DNA from: Leptoclinus maculatus
Lineage: Eukaryota > Chordata > Actinopteri > Perciformes > Stichaeidae
NCBI GenBank assembly: GCA_032191485.1
Contig: JAVDOI010000016.1
Span: 1,249,581 to 1,313,580, forward strand
Reading direction: 5' to 3'
Length of the DNA: 64,000 nucleotides
Part shown: piece by piece, positions 37,202 to 50,054 of the stretch
How the letters are laid out: every line of letters begins with the position of its first letter
Numbering within the stretch: the first letter of the stretch is position 1
Program-made: the position numbers and the translations under genes
Notes under the pieces: model-generated
Told to the model about the DNA's origin: nothing
What the model saw: only the letters and a program-made list of their open reading frames with translations
Database searches by the model: none

Positions 37202-37400
37202 TTGCATCTATTTTCACTAACCACTTGTTCATATTTAAGGGTCACAGGGGATGGATCTCATCCCAGCATGCACTTGGGCAAGAAGCACAGAGACGGCCCA
37301 GACTGGTCGCCGGTCCCTTTCACACACGTTCACGTTCACAGTGTGAAATTAAACCATCAAATATTCATGAATACACTTGAGGATCATAAAATGCACGTTA
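37202..37400 (-). mobile_element. Fish LINE/SINE 3'-tail-type repeat, minus strand
   Basis: Plus strand reads GGGTCACAGGGGATGG, ATCTCATCCCAGCATG, CACTTGGGCAAGAAG, GACTGGTCGCCGGTCCC and CACACGTTCACGTTCACA, the reverse-oriented hallmark words of the same type of repeat as at 12,325-12,475. It starts about 15 bp after the LINE tail, so one insertion may have targeted the other's end. More diverged than the 12.3-kb copy. Confidence 0.6.
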
Positions 37401-38221
37401 GTCCAGAGCTCCCCAGAGGCAACGGGCAAAATATATGTTTTGTTAATATCGCAAGGCACAGATATAAATGCTGTGGGATTCTCTAATCAACACCAGTATT
37501 TTCTTTTTTTAAATTGCAGGCTATAAGTAAGGTTGTTTGTTATGGGCAAACCGATTCAGTCGAAGGCTCTAGTCTACCAGAGTGACTTCACTTGAAGACA
37601 GCAATTTAGTGAAACATCGTTCTACTTTGAAATTAGCATCTTTTTTCACTGAAAGACATTTTGAAATTGCAATAACAGCAATTAAGTGCCAGATTCATGC
37701 ATGCACCAAGAGTGGGCTGTCCCAAGGGAGCGATAATAAAGGAGGTGTGGCGAGGGAGGAGGCTCATATAAAGACCAACAGCATTCCAATTCTCTGCTCT
37801 CCTTGAACACCTGTTGTGATTCACTTCATAACATGTGTTTCTATGAAAGGAACCGTTGTATATTCTCACTAATACAGGCACATGCAAAGCTGAACACACA
37901 ACATATTTTGCCATTAAGCTGTGGAAGAGGAGAGAGCGATGTTCCCATTTGCGAGTGAAGCACTTTGCATTTGTAAAGCAGAGGGGTGGTGTCGACACAA
38001 TTACAAACTATGCTAATGATGAAATGAATCCTTATAATCATTTGTTTACTCTTAAGCAGAAAAGCAGCGCATCCGGCCGCTGATGTTTATTTACATTGAA
38101 AAGCGAGCCAAGCTTTACATTATGCCATTATGTCATGATGTGCGGTGGAAGTGTAACAGTGAGGCAGAAACAGAAAGCTCCGTGGTGCTGAGGGGGTAAG
38201 CTTCGGAGAGACAGTACTGGC

Positions 38222-38224
<3 letters not shown>

Positions 38225-38252
<28 letters not shown>
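38225..38252. repeat. (GT)n microsatellite
   Basis: Fourteen GT units. Confidence 0.95.
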
Positions 38253-38822
38253 CAGTCTCTTCCACAGTTCAGTGTGCCTGTGAAACATCAACACTGTCAT
38301 CACTTGGGGACAAATGAGAAGATAAGGAGGAGGAGAAAAGTGAAGCACGAGAAGGAATGTGTAAGAGTTCCTGTTGCAACGTGATGCGCGGCTTCGTTAG
38401 CACTTCGTTTGCACTGTGTAGATGTGTGTCTCAGTTAGAGGAATTGTGAATATGATGCTACGTACATATGCAAGACAGATTTGACGTGCTGATGGTTAAT
38501 TCCCGTAAGGACGGGAATGAGCATGAAGACATTTGTAGGAGATCCACTTGTGTATCAATTTCATACGCTATCACTCTGTAGCATACCTATTGTCTTGATT
38601 ATGTACCTTCTTTATGTTAATGCTTTGGGAACATGTTTTTTGATCAATACTAATGAGCATATTTAGGCGAAGGGGAGAGGGCTGCATCCCTTTTGTGTAC
38701 ATGGATGTTTGAGTGTGTGTTAAGTGTGAAGTGTGGGCGACATCTGGGTGGAGGAGAAAGAGAGAAGAGCTAAATTAATCACCGTGTGGGCAACATCCAG
38801 CAACGCACACTATCGTTCTTTT

Positions 38823-38859
38823 TCTCTCTCTCTCTCTAACACACACACACACACACACA
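38823..38859. repeat. Compound (TC)n-(AC)n microsatellite
   Basis: TC tract directly followed by an AC tract. Confidence 0.92.
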
Positions 38860-39654
38860 GAGACACAGACGCCTTTTTCAAGTCTTCTCTCTGAGTCACA
38901 TGGCTTTCTCTGCGACGCCTCAGTCATCAGAGATAAAAGTATTGAGACAGCCTTTGTTGTGTTTGCATGCGAAATGGGTTCGGTGTCAGGGGGTGAATGC
39001 GAGGTGAAGAGAAGAAGCTGTCTGATTTTTCTGACCGGATTTGTCTGTATCATCGTCTGCGTTCAAAGCATTTGTATTACAATGCTGACACTGGCAAGAT
39101 AGGCTTTTGAGTCACTGTTTGAGAGCCCAGCGAGTCCTTTTACAGAAGTAACAAATACATGTTTTTTGTCAGTGAATTTGAACGTGACAACAATAGGTGT
39201 TTTTGTAAACCTACTACACAAACGATTGAGATCTAGTTTAAAGTTCAAATCCATCCGCTCATTTTCAAACTTAAGTTGAGATGTGGGGTCGCGCTCAAGT
39301 CGAATTTGTCAGAATATACAATTTGTTTAAAGAACGTTGATGCCTCGCAGCATGAATAAATATAGATTGTGAACTTGAAAACAAGCTATGACAACATGTG
39401 GAGGTCCAAACCATGCTCCACCAACACAGGTGTTTTCACTGATTTGCCTGATTATCCTCTTTACTAACCTAATTAGCCTATCCACTCAGACAAGTGGACC
39501 TAACCTAAGCCGAGGCCAGCCAGAACACAGGGTACAGGGTCTTTAGCTGTTGGTGCAAGTGAGGACAGAAACCCTAGACTCAAGTGTCTTCCAATACCTC
39601 TCCGCTGCTGCGCCGTTTCTTTTCATTGAGAGATGGGGAAACTACCCTTCAAAT

Positions 39655-39700
39655 ATTTGTATGTGCACATATACTGTACTTGGCCAATAAAAGTGATTCC
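39655..39700 (+). mobile_element. LINE 3'-tail relic
   Basis: TATACTGTACTTGGCCAATA followed by AAAGTGATTCC resembles the terminal sequence of fish L2/Rex-type LINEs (compare GCTTGGCAATAAACC at 37,157). No coding region remains upstream. Confidence 0.4.
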
Positions 39701-42700
39701 AAGGTAAATTAGTGACATTTAGAGAGCAAAATAACTTCCTCAAACGAGAAAGCATTAGCATCATTAAAAGACACTGCAAACAACTTAACAGTTACAAATT
39801 GCTACCTGAAAACTGTTAACCAACATCCTTCCTTATTTTATCTTCCCAACTTGTGTAACGTTTTGTGCGGAGCAATGTTTAGACATCACATTTATGGCTT
39901 CCTCTTTTCTAGGAAATGCAAGCAGGTACAGAGCATTTTTCACAAGGGCCATTAATAAAACCTACGTCTTACTTGTATTTCCAGCCCTAGATGGAGCATT
40001 TACTACCTGCAACACAAGCCCCAGGCTTGATCATTGGATTTTGAATCAGCATTCGGTCACACGAGAAAAGCATACCAATACTGTAGGCTCTCACTATTGT
40101 CTCCAGCTGATAGAAAGGGATCAATACCGAATTCCTGCAAGTGTGGAAGCCAGCGTGTGTGAAATCAGATGAATAAAATACATAACAAACAAGGACGTCA
40201 GGAGGTTTTCAGACAGAGTGCAGCACAGCGTTTAAAAAATATTCACATTTAGATGTTGCAAACTGTCAAAAACAAAATGGATTAAAAGCTCCCAGAATCA
40301 ATATGAGAAGAACAATCTTTTCCCCCCAAAGTGCTCCGTTCACACTTATGTAAAGGGGATTGGCTCTTACAGGCAGAAACAAGATGCAAGCACTTGTGTT
40401 CCCAGTGACACAGGAAGACAAACAGAAAGCCGCCCCACAAGTGCTGTCAAGACAATTCCACAGCTCTGCATTTCTACATCTCCAGGGTAAACATGCACTG
40501 TATATTATGGTCTGCCTCCGCTGCGGACTCAGGGAAACAAATGAAGACAGGAGCTCCACGCTGAGACGCAGAAGCTAGCCTTGATCTTCACATTCCCGTG
40601 CAGCCTATGTACGAACACACAAATTGAGGTCACAACATCCAGAGTTAATTTCCTGCGAGATGGGTGATGGCGCTTGTTATTGCCTTTAGTTATGTAACGT
40701 ATGTAGGCAACGTTTTTCTTTTAAGGGCCTGTAGCGCCGCTGCAGATGCAGGAACGCTCCGCATATTTCAAACGTGGCCACAGGCGCAAAACAGCATCGG
40801 AAATACAGAAGCCCAACATGGGATCATCCGCAGCTTTATCTGCAGCTGATCGTACATTTTTCATTAACAAAGCGGAGGCAGAATAGCAGACTTTCAGCTG
40901 TGGGATGAAAAAAGTATCTGTGTGAGAGAGAGAGAGAGATGTGTACTGTAACCAACCAGATCTCATTGACCTCTCCACTATGCACCAAAAAAACAAACTA
41001 AACAAATGTGGATATAAACAGAGAAATAGTAATCACTCCCTCAATCCCATAATCCCTTTTTCGTTCTCTCTCTCTCTTCCTCTCTCCTCCTCTCCCACCC
41101 CTCTGCTGAGAGGGCTCATAAATAAAGCAGGGTAAGATTGCAGCGCCTGCAGCGATAAGGGATGCTGGCTGCAAAAGCGCCAGACCTATTGTACCACATG
41201 GGGAGGAGCCAAATACAGGCAGTGAGTTGGTCTGTGTGTCTGTTTCGGTGTATGGGTGAGCGGTTGGGTGCTTTTTAAACTACGCCACGTTTCAGGGGGC
41301 CACGGTCGGGATTCAAACTCGCTGATTTGGAACAACTTAGAACAACTTTATCTGTTCGGGCTCGGAATGGGAATGAACTGCTGTTAGCCTCGTGCAATAA
41401 GCTTACACCACCTGCTGCTGTTGACTGTATGGGAACTAGTTAGCATGCAGGTGGAGATAAAATGGATAGCTAATGGATGAAGAGTTGAAATGTCCAGCTG
41501 CTGCCACTCCAAAAAAACTGCGACAGGGAATAAAAGGTGAACCACATATTAATTAAAAAAAAAAGCTGCTTACATGCTAATGAAGTAAGTGATCAATAAT
41601 AGAAAATGAGATGTCCTGATGTAGGAAACGGGTACATTCTGCTAATAATCTGCACCGTTACTTACAGTTTGACTTTTACTTTTAATGTAATATTGTTACC
41701 TAAGTATAGATCTTAAGTAAAAACTCAGGACCTGCACTCCAAAGTTCAGACTCTTCATCTTGGGTAAGAAAAACATTTCTCCAGGCCACTTAGATCGTTT
41801 AGACAAATGGACAGACAGAACCCAAGACCTGTGGTAGCAGAACAAGACCCAGAAGTTATCTTTATGCTAAAAAGGATTTTAGTCAAATTGTAAAACTATG
41901 GGGTGTGGTTCTTTTGGAAAACAGGGTCCTGATACCTGACCGGGGACATGAATAGGCCAAATACCAAATACTTTGTCCACTGCTGTTACTACACGCAGAC
42001 AGAAAGAACAAAAGATGAAGAATGAAGGTCAGGAGGAGGGAAAGACGGTAACAGTCACATCAGAGCAAAGTAAACCACCGAAAGGCTGCAGGAGGAAGTC
42101 GTCTGGAAGAGCTCTCTACACATTTGCCTTTCATGAGGATAAACAAACAAATGAGCACCGCAGTCAGAGAATAGCACCATCGTTGCCATGTCAGCAAGAC
42201 AAATCTCTGACTCTGAAGCAATCTCATTGAATTTGCATGCATGTTCTGTATCTGTCTGCCTCCCGTCCCTGCCTCACCTTATCTGATGGAGATTTTTGCA
42301 GTGTGTAGATGCTGTTTGATTTGTTGTGTCTCTGCTGAGTCACGACTGCATTTTCTTTGGTACCTGTACGATATATTTATAGTTCATAGTCACTGCTCAG
42401 GGAAGAAGTAGCCTTTGCTTTATTTATTTTTTTAGGCGATCTTGTGCTGTACTTCAGCACGGCAGACACACAGATGTGCTCCATCACTAAAAAATACATC
42501 CGCATAGGAATTCCTGAAGATGACATCACATCTGTGCCTGATCATGTTAACATGTAAATTATCTCGTCACATATCCTGTAACTTTGTCTTTAAATGCTCT
42601 TGTATAGTTCATTCTTGTATAGTTTCTACGCTTATACTAATTGTATATACCTCTTAATTAATTTATTCTCATGTTTTCATTTATACTTATACTCTATTTA

Positions 42701-42899
42701 TTTACTTTTATGTCTGAACTATATTGCTATTAACGATCATTTTGTTACCAGGCTAGACAAATTCAAAATTGGTTTGCGGGAATGCTGAGGTGAAGATGGA
42801 GATGCGGTCGTATTTAATCCCTTTTATTTTTCCATTCATGAGTGGGATTTTGAGAGGTTTATGTAAAGAGTAAGCAGAGATGTTACAGTGACATGATTG
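39701..42899. other. Unique non-coding sequence
   Basis: Short GA tract (40,924-40,939) and CT tract (41,064-41,077). A complex, moderately CpG-containing stretch at 40,715-40,910 could be a conserved element. A sequence at about 41,300-41,330 has a minus-strand B-box-like GTTTGAATCCC but nothing else SINE-like. No gene seen. Confidence 0.45.
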
Positions 42900-43300
42900 A
42901 CACTGTGGCATAACAGCTCAAAAGCGAGTGTGACGTCAATCGGAGCGGCTCAGTGGCCCAGTTTGCACAGCTGAAACTTTCTCCGGAAAATGAGATCGGC
43001 CACTCGCTGTGCAACCCCCGCTAGGCCGTCCCCCGGAGGGACAACACATCCCGACACAGGCCGTCTGTCCACAAAGTGGACAGTTCTTTTTCAAGGGTGT
43101 TACTAACACCCCTCTGCATAAAGCCCGCCATGCCTATTTTTCTCTCTATCTTGCTGCTCTCCCCCTTGCTCCCTCTGTGATTTGTGAGGGATCCTCCGGG
43201 GCGAGATCCCCGTGCTGTAGCTATTTTGAAACCGTATTGGACCTGCTGGCTTGGCCACTGACTCATTTCCGCCTCATTATGTGACACAAATCAATTATGG
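42900..43300. promoter_or_regulatory. GC-rich block with CRE motif and hairpin cluster
   Basis: Begins with a TGACGTCA CRE-type site near 42,931. Three short inverted repeats follow within 85 bp: GTCCC/GGGAC (43,028-43,042), CTGTCCAC/GTGGACAG with a 3-nt loop (43,065-43,083) and GGGTGTT/AACACCC with a 3-nt loop (43,095-43,111). A fourth, GGATC/GATCC, is at 43,189-43,209. The block lies in AT-rich DNA and ends before an A16 run. Regulatory function is inferred. Confidence 0.4.
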
Positions 43301-43303
43301 ATG

Positions 43304-43319
43304 AAAAAAAAAAAAAAAA
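43304..43319. repeat. Poly-A run
   Basis: Sixteen A residues. It could be a retroposed tail, but no retrocopy was recognised upstream. Confidence 0.9.
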
Positions 43320-46300
43320 CTGCAAAGAGGCCCTTTCATGTGTCAAGGAAAACACAAAGATATAATTATGAAGGGAAGGAGAAAAACAGAGGATTGTGGA
43401 GGTTAAGAGGCAGGGTTAGCGTAAGACTATTCCTCAGTGGTTTACGTGCTGGAAGTATTTATTAACTAACAACAATTAGTCGATCTTTGGCAGCATCTCT
43501 GGCAATGCTATAAGTTGCCAGAGAGGTTTTTCTTTTGGTCCACGTACAGGCCTGATCCCGCTGTGTCAACAAGACTTCGCGAAGCAGCGCACGCTTGTTA
43601 TGACCCGTTTGTTGTTCACCGAGAAAAAGTTTGACACACCTGTCAATAAGTGAATATGGATTATTTGTGTTGATTGATAAGGATGGACCTAGGCTAGCTG
43701 ATTCTCCCTGCCTCCAGTCTTAATGCTAAGTTAGGCTAAACAAGTCCTTTCCAAGTATTCCTTTAAGGCCCCAGATATCCTCTCAGCCATCTTGTTTGGA
43801 CCAAATTTCACTTTCACTCTCTCTATTCTTGTACGTGTTCCTTCTCCGCGGAACTATTTCCGTCCTTCTCCCCCTACCGTCTGTCTCTGTTTCTCACTTC
43901 TTTGTCTTCTCATACACCCTCCACTGTGTCTTTGGCCTCCCCTCTCCTCTCCATTTTTGGGCTCTGCCTGTCTCCATCTACTCGCTCTCCCTCACTCTTT
44001 GCACTCATTTGCTCTCAAGTCACCAAGGTTAGAAATAATAAATTACCCACTATTGAGATTCTCCTTGAGGATGACTCCTAACCTTTGCCGCACGGCTCAG
44101 GCACGACTGAAGCTCGAAACCTCTGCGTTGACATTTTTGAGATACGGGATGTTTATGCGTGGCTCGGAGCGGATATGCACAATAATTAATTTCCGGTGCA
44201 ATGTCTGATGGCCCGCTGCTCTCTCTGTCAGTCCAAAGAGAGAGAAAAAATCACTTTCCCTTCATCTTCCCTCACCGCCTCTCTCCATCAATTCCCCTCT
44301 CTCCCTCTCGCTTTAGAAGTTGTGATTGTATTCGGGGTAAAGTGGAGCAAGGGCAAGGCGAAGGCCTCTTCCTCCGAGGTGGCGGCTGCCGGCCATTTAG
44401 ACAGTGTGGAGCATAAAACACACAGGCCTTGGCATATCGCTGGGTCCCTGCACGCTAGAGTAGCAACACCATCCATGCATTATCACACTGGCTGAACACA
44501 GCGCTGCAAGACTGAGCACAGATTTATGCTCAGTCAGAGGAGGGAAGTGTGTCCATGGGCAATGACCATGTAAAGATGCAGTAGAGGGATGGATTGATGG
44601 ACAGATGAATATATATCACATAAAGCGAAGATAAATCATCACTTACCTGCTTGGTAGAACGTGAGATGTATGCAGGATCGGAAAGCAGAAGGAAGAAAGA
44701 AAGAAGAGACGACATTAGAAACGCATTATACGTTTACCCACATTTAAATAACAGTTGGCTGATCATAATGTCTGCTATATATCAGCACCTGCTGACACAT
44801 AGCTATTTTTTCTTAAATCCAGGAAGTGATCAGTAAGAATGTACCAAGTGTCCGAAACATCATAGGGGGGTTCTAGTTTAGATATTTTGTTTATGATTAC
44901 TAATTTAGAACATATAAAATATGTACATAAAGTGTAGGTGTGGCTAATCATGTTGTTTGGTTCATTCGTAAAGAAGTGTGTGTGAGTTCACATACGCACT
45001 ACCAGCCTCCCAGCGAAGAAGGGAAACATAAGGGTGATGGTAGGATTAAACAGCAACTGTGTCTTTTTTCTTTTTCTTTGACTGTCAGTGTGTTGCAAAT
45101 GAAGACCGCACAAATCCATGAATACAACTTTCATCATTACCGTTTTAAACACTGTACAAAGGGCTATTGGGCTGCCGTGGCGAACATGCAGTGCACACTC
45201 ACAGACAGAAAGAGAGGCCCAGTTACACAGACTCAGACAGAGCAAAAAAGAAGAGAGAATCTGCCAATGAGAAACTTTAGAAAGTGTGTATTTGCATAAT
45301 CTCTTCTTTGCAAAGAGTCTCGGGGTGGAATAATAAACCAGAGAAAGCTATCATCTACCAACACAGTGTTGAGCCAAACCCATATATGTGTAAATGCAGC
45401 TTGCAAGCAATACAGTGGCTCTCAGCACTGCTTTGCTCAGCGGCATGCTCAGTCTTGTTTAGCTGGTGTGTCGGCGTCAGACCTCCTGCATTTGATTTAC
45501 TCACATATGTAAATGAAAGGAAATACCAGTCTGGAAATTGTACCCTGACCTGAATATCCATCACCTCTTATCTCCTAGCCACTGTCATTTAGGCTAATCA
45601 AACAGGAAGCGCTCCTCTCGCTCCCTCTTGAATCTACCTGCTAGACGGGGCTCATGTACTGTATGCGTGGATCTAAATTGCCATCAGAATTTCAATCACA
45701 CTGATGTGATCACTTGGGAAGGACAGAAATCAGCGGATGAAATGCTGCTGTGCATATATTAATTGACATCCATCAATTGTCACAAAAGGTGAAGTAAAGT
45801 AATTTCATGTGGGGCAAACAATAAAGTTTGCTCAAACAAGGCTGAATTACCATGAAGATGGAAACAGCTGTACTGGATCACAAAATGTACGTGGGTGATG
45901 ATCATGCAGAGGTCTAAAAAGTGATCACATGGATCTTGAACAGGATCATACTTTCCTTGTGAAGCGAGCAAACATATATCCTGATTGCTTTTTAGAAGAT
46001 CTGGATCTTTTTTTCTTATTTTTCCATTTCACCATCTTCAAATGGCTGCTGAGTGTACAATAGCTCTTATCTGCCCAAACATATGAGCCGTGTAAGACAT
46101 GAAGGGAGAAATGCAATGTTTAGTGGATTTTACCGCACGGCACCGTTGACCATGTGGGATCAACATACCAGTCACCAAGAAGGAGTCCAAAGACAGAAAT
46201 AACTGCCCAGAACATGATGGACAAGGACAATTAACGCATGCATACTGTGTCACTAATTTGTCGCTAAGTGGAAGGCTCATTAATTGTGATTGACTTTAGA

Positions 46301-47994
46301 TGGACCCGTTGAAAAGAGAAGAGGCAAATTGACCGAGTCTTTGAAGTTAACTTGAGCTGTTGCAATGTTTAACATATAGCTGGAGATGAAGATTAAGTCG
46401 TGGCCTTGTTTCTGGAGTTCAGCTCACTTGCTGCTCTATTATTCGGATGTCTTGTTCTGCAGCCCCAGGGCCTCGATGCAGAGCGGATGCTGCAACCCTT
46501 TGAAATCAACCGGAAAAAAAGGGGAATGGAGTGATATCATTGGCTCGTTGGCGTGCAGGGAGCGTATCCTAGTTTCCGTTTAGCAGGCGACAACGTGCTC
46601 TTGCCCGGTTATCTGACAGACACCACACTCATGAGTGCATGAGCGTAGCAACACACACACACGGTTGTATAACTCAGCTTGTGAGGACGTAGTGCACACT
46701 CTCCGTACCACGGCCTTAACCACTACAACCACACACATACATTTAACATCAAATGTCACATAGTTCTATTCCCAAAACACAAAACACAGCCATTGCATTA
46801 AGACATTACAGCCCACATACATAAATGTTACATTTGCAATGTATTGCTATACTTTGAGGACAGTGCGTTCTCAGTCCCAAGGCGTCAAATACCGATGCTT
46901 GGTCAGGCCCTTACCAAGCGTCAGTACGTGACAATTTGGTGAGGTGCTTCATTATACATTTTTGGATTAAAAAAAAATAAATAAAAAAATAGTCTTCCAT
47001 GTTTTCAAGCCCATTCTCTCAATGTCCAACATCAAGTGCTACCCTAGTATAAGTCTAGTCTTCAATCTAATATTTAATAATCCTAGACTAAGCCCCAAAA
47101 CTCATCGCTCATTGATACCCTGTAATCCTGGGAGGCCTGTTTTTCCCCGTGTGGCGGAGTTCATGTGGCAGGATGTGTCATATGATTGGTCGATTTCGTC
47201 GTATTTTCCATACAGCCAAATGATCCAGACCAGATTGCCTTGACTATTGACTATTGCCTTGACCCACTGCTGACTGGGCCAGATCATTTCCCTTCCAGCC
47301 ATGCATAACAATCTTTGTTTGGGACCAACTGCAAGTTTTTTTCTGAATAGTTTTAGAAATTTGGGGTTGTTTTGGGTTTACTTTCCAGCATACCGCTGAC
47401 ATGTAGACCCGTATTGGAAGGTAGCCAACTTCTTTCATCCAATCCTGTATTTGGGGTCAGGAAGTTATAATCTCTTGTATTGTTTCTCCTTTAGTTTGCA
47501 GGTTAGTTTTGTTTGGGAAACTACTGTTTTCAGTTTTATTATTTTGACCCATCTCACTGGATATGATTTATTATTCGAACAGACCAAAAAAACACCACAA
47601 TAGACTGCAGAGCTACTATTGTCTCCAATAGGAAAGTGGTCCTTGAGTGTTGGGCAACGATGTGGGGAGTTTATGCTATGGTCAGATTTCCTTGGTACAT
47701 TAAACCATCTCTGACAACCAGACAACTGGTTTACATAAGCATGAGAACACATTATACAGGCAAAAGAAGGCATGCACTCGCTAACACTAATTCAGGTATA
47801 TTTTCATACACCAGTGTTACTGAGATTAGGGCAAATTTCCCAGTGTCTGTTTTGGCCTCAAACCTCATTCGTCAGGCAGACTCCAACTGGTCATGATGGT
47901 TATGTGACGCGTGTTTAACGAGCACACATGGGTGACTGTGAAGGTTACTGACCTGTATGAGGCCTTCTGTGTATTATTCAACCTTTCTAATGTT
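43320..47994. other. Unique non-coding sequence
   Basis: Pyrimidine-rich at 43,840-44,030 and 44,265-44,316. The latter ends in an acceptor-like TTTAG followed by an open GC3-rich frame that I cannot identify. A 9-bp hairpin GACTGAGCA/TGCTCAGTC lies at 44,510-44,535. No supported gene. Confidence 0.45.
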
Positions 47995-48020
47995 TCTCTC
48001 TCTCTCTCTCTCTCTCTCTC
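47995..48020. repeat. (TC)n microsatellite
   Basis: About thirteen TC units. Confidence 0.95.
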
Positions 48021-48114
48021 CCTCTCTCCATCTTTAATCATGTGCAGAGATCAGCAGTGGTGGGAAAAAGGGAGGGAATGCAGACGCAAGCAGGTTTATT
48101 CCTCATACGGCACG

Positions 48115-48260
48115 ACACACACACACACACATACTTGCACACAACCAATTGCATACACACACAGACAAACATGCGCACACATGCAGATAAATAAACACAC
48201 ACATTCTTATACACAGTTCTTTCAGCTGCATGCACACCCAGGTACACACATGTGAACACA
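48115..48260. repeat. CA-rich microsatellite region
   Basis: A pure AC tract (48,115-48,130) followed by interrupted ACACAC and CATACAC blocks. Confidence 0.8.
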
Positions 48261-48367
48261 CATACACCTAAGAGACTGGGATAAAATGAAACTTTATTTA
48301 CTTTCCTGTTGTAGACTGATCCACTGACCTAACTGTGGTTTGGGATTTAGATGTTTGTTTAGGTGTT

Positions 48368-48628
48368 TGTGTGTGTGTGTGTGTGTGTGTGTTCTTGTAC
48401 TTGCTACATAGTGAGGACCAACGTTTTTAACCACATATTGAGGACATTTAAGGAAAGTGAGGACATTTTGGCCAGTCCTCATTTCTTCAAAGGCCTGTTA
48501 GAGGGTTACAACTTGGTTTTTAGATTCAGGTTAGAATTAGATTGTGGTTAGGGTTAGAGTAAGAGTTAGGCATATAATTGTGATGGTTTAGATTATTGTA
48601 AGGGGCTAGGGAATGCATACTGTTAATG
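48368..48628 (+). repeat. (GT)n plus GAGGAC/TTAGGG-like dispersed repeat
   Basis: A GT tract (48,368-48,392) runs into TTGTACTTGCTACATAGTGA, GTGAGGACATTTTGGCC, AGTCCTCATTTCTTCAAAGG, GGTTAGGGTTAGAG and AGGGGCTAGGGAATGCAT. This ordered set of words is, from memory, a widespread microsatellite-associated repeat of fish. The TTAGGG-like part is not evidence of a telomere. Confidence 0.75.
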
Positions 48629-49367
48629 TGTATGTCTATGTGCGACCAACTGCCTAAGCTTTCTTAAAAGGACACTGTTAATAGCAACTGTGCCACTTTC
48701 AGCTAGGTGTTTGTTCACTTGAAACTACACACATATCTTCCCCCAAAACAGCATTAACAGTCACAGTGCACCACAACACATTATTATTTTTGAACTTCTC
48801 TCATATCTACTCGGCAGTATTCAGGGTAATAATGTTAGTGTCTCAGCAACATTTATATCAGTCTGCCTCAGAAAGCATAACAACAAATCTATCCAGATCT
48901 GCACCTCAATACAAAACAGCAGAGGGAACGGTGATTCATGTCACAGCGTGCACCACTCTGCTTTAAATTTGACTCTATTGCAGCTTCATAATGTAGACGC
49001 AATGTAAGCGAGGTTTGTTCATGTAAATGCAAAAGATAAAAATTTGAAAATTCATACCAGTTTTAGCATGAACTACACCGATATTGATTGCGTGGTAGTT
49101 GCAGTGTATAAAACATAAATGTCCTGGCTGGTACTTTAAGTGAATCCATTATTTTTTTGTTTGTGTATGTCTGTGTGTGTATTCGTGCGAGTATGTTTTT
49201 TCGCAGCCAGTCAACCATACACAGATACAGATAGGGGATCCTCTCTCTAGTAAGAGCTAAGACAAGACCTTGTCACGGCATGGGAAGGATGTCACAGAGC
49301 TCACGCTTTATGCAAACAATATGAACATAGAAATTGTGCAGAAAACAGACATGAGCTATGACGAAAT

Positions 49368-49368
<1 letters not shown>

Positions 49369-49400
<32 letters not shown>

Positions 49401-49550
49401 GAGCCAGATTGGTCTATTTGCCTGCTCATCCCAATTGAGAGAGCCTTTGATCACACATCAAACAGATACCAACCTGGGAGACAACACACATGCACAAATT
49501 CACACGAACACACATGTACACATGCGCAGAAAACACTCACACGCACAGCA
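49369..49550. repeat. CA-rich microsatellite region
   Basis: A pure CA tract at 49,369-49,388, then scattered ACACAC blocks to about 49,550. Confidence 0.8.
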
Positions 49551-50054
49551 GAGTGTGAGGATTCGTGTGCAGAACTGCTCGTTCCTTGGAATGAGTGTGA
49601 AGAGGGTAAGAGCAGATGAGTGTCGAGGAGAGATGGGAGACCAGATGGATACTGAACATGCGAGGAGGGAGACAGAGAGAGAAGGAGTGAAAAAGAAATT
49701 GGCTAGAAGTGAAGAACGAGTCCTCTATTCACACTAGGGACATGCTGGTCATCATTTCCGGATTAGGATATTTCTCCTTGTATATGGAGTTTCTTATTTT
49801 ATTTTATAAAACAGAAGGTTTATGTTTATTTAAAAAAAAGGGTTTTAAAGCGTGACACTGGCTGAAAGTTGATCTTTTTGGCAGAGCTTTTCTTGCCGCA
49901 GTGATGTAGAAGTGTAGCCAGGGTGTGCTCAGTCAACATATCTTCATACAACTGTAAATATGATAATTAATTTCCTATGTCTGTCCTGCAACCCGAGCAT
50001 ATAGTGTGTGAAAGAGTGCTTTATTATAATTTCTAATCAGATTTATGGATGTTA

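Larger units (their letters stand above)
37401..39654. other. Unique non-coding sequence
   Basis: No gene seen. It has a TATA-like CATATAAAG near 37,766 without other promoter evidence and an 8-bp hairpin (ATTCCCGT-AAGG-ACGGGAAT) at 38,499-38,518. Confidence 0.45.

Noticed and set aside
37740..37800. Promoter from CATATAAAG
   Set aside because: TATA-like words are common in AT-rich DNA and no exon or initiator follows.
41300..41330. Minus-strand SINE from a B-box-like word
   Set aside because: Only the GTTTGAATCCC word is present; no A box or body words.
43792..44208. 138-codon frame as a gene
   Set aside because: Pyrimidine-rich low-complexity DNA read as Ser/Leu/Pro; no codon signature or homologue recognised.
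48540..48570. Interstitial telomere
   Set aside because: The GGTTAGGGTTAG string is short and belongs to a longer microsatellite-associated repeat.
49270..49737. 155-codon frame
   Set aside because: Largely translated CA-rich microsatellite; no independent support.
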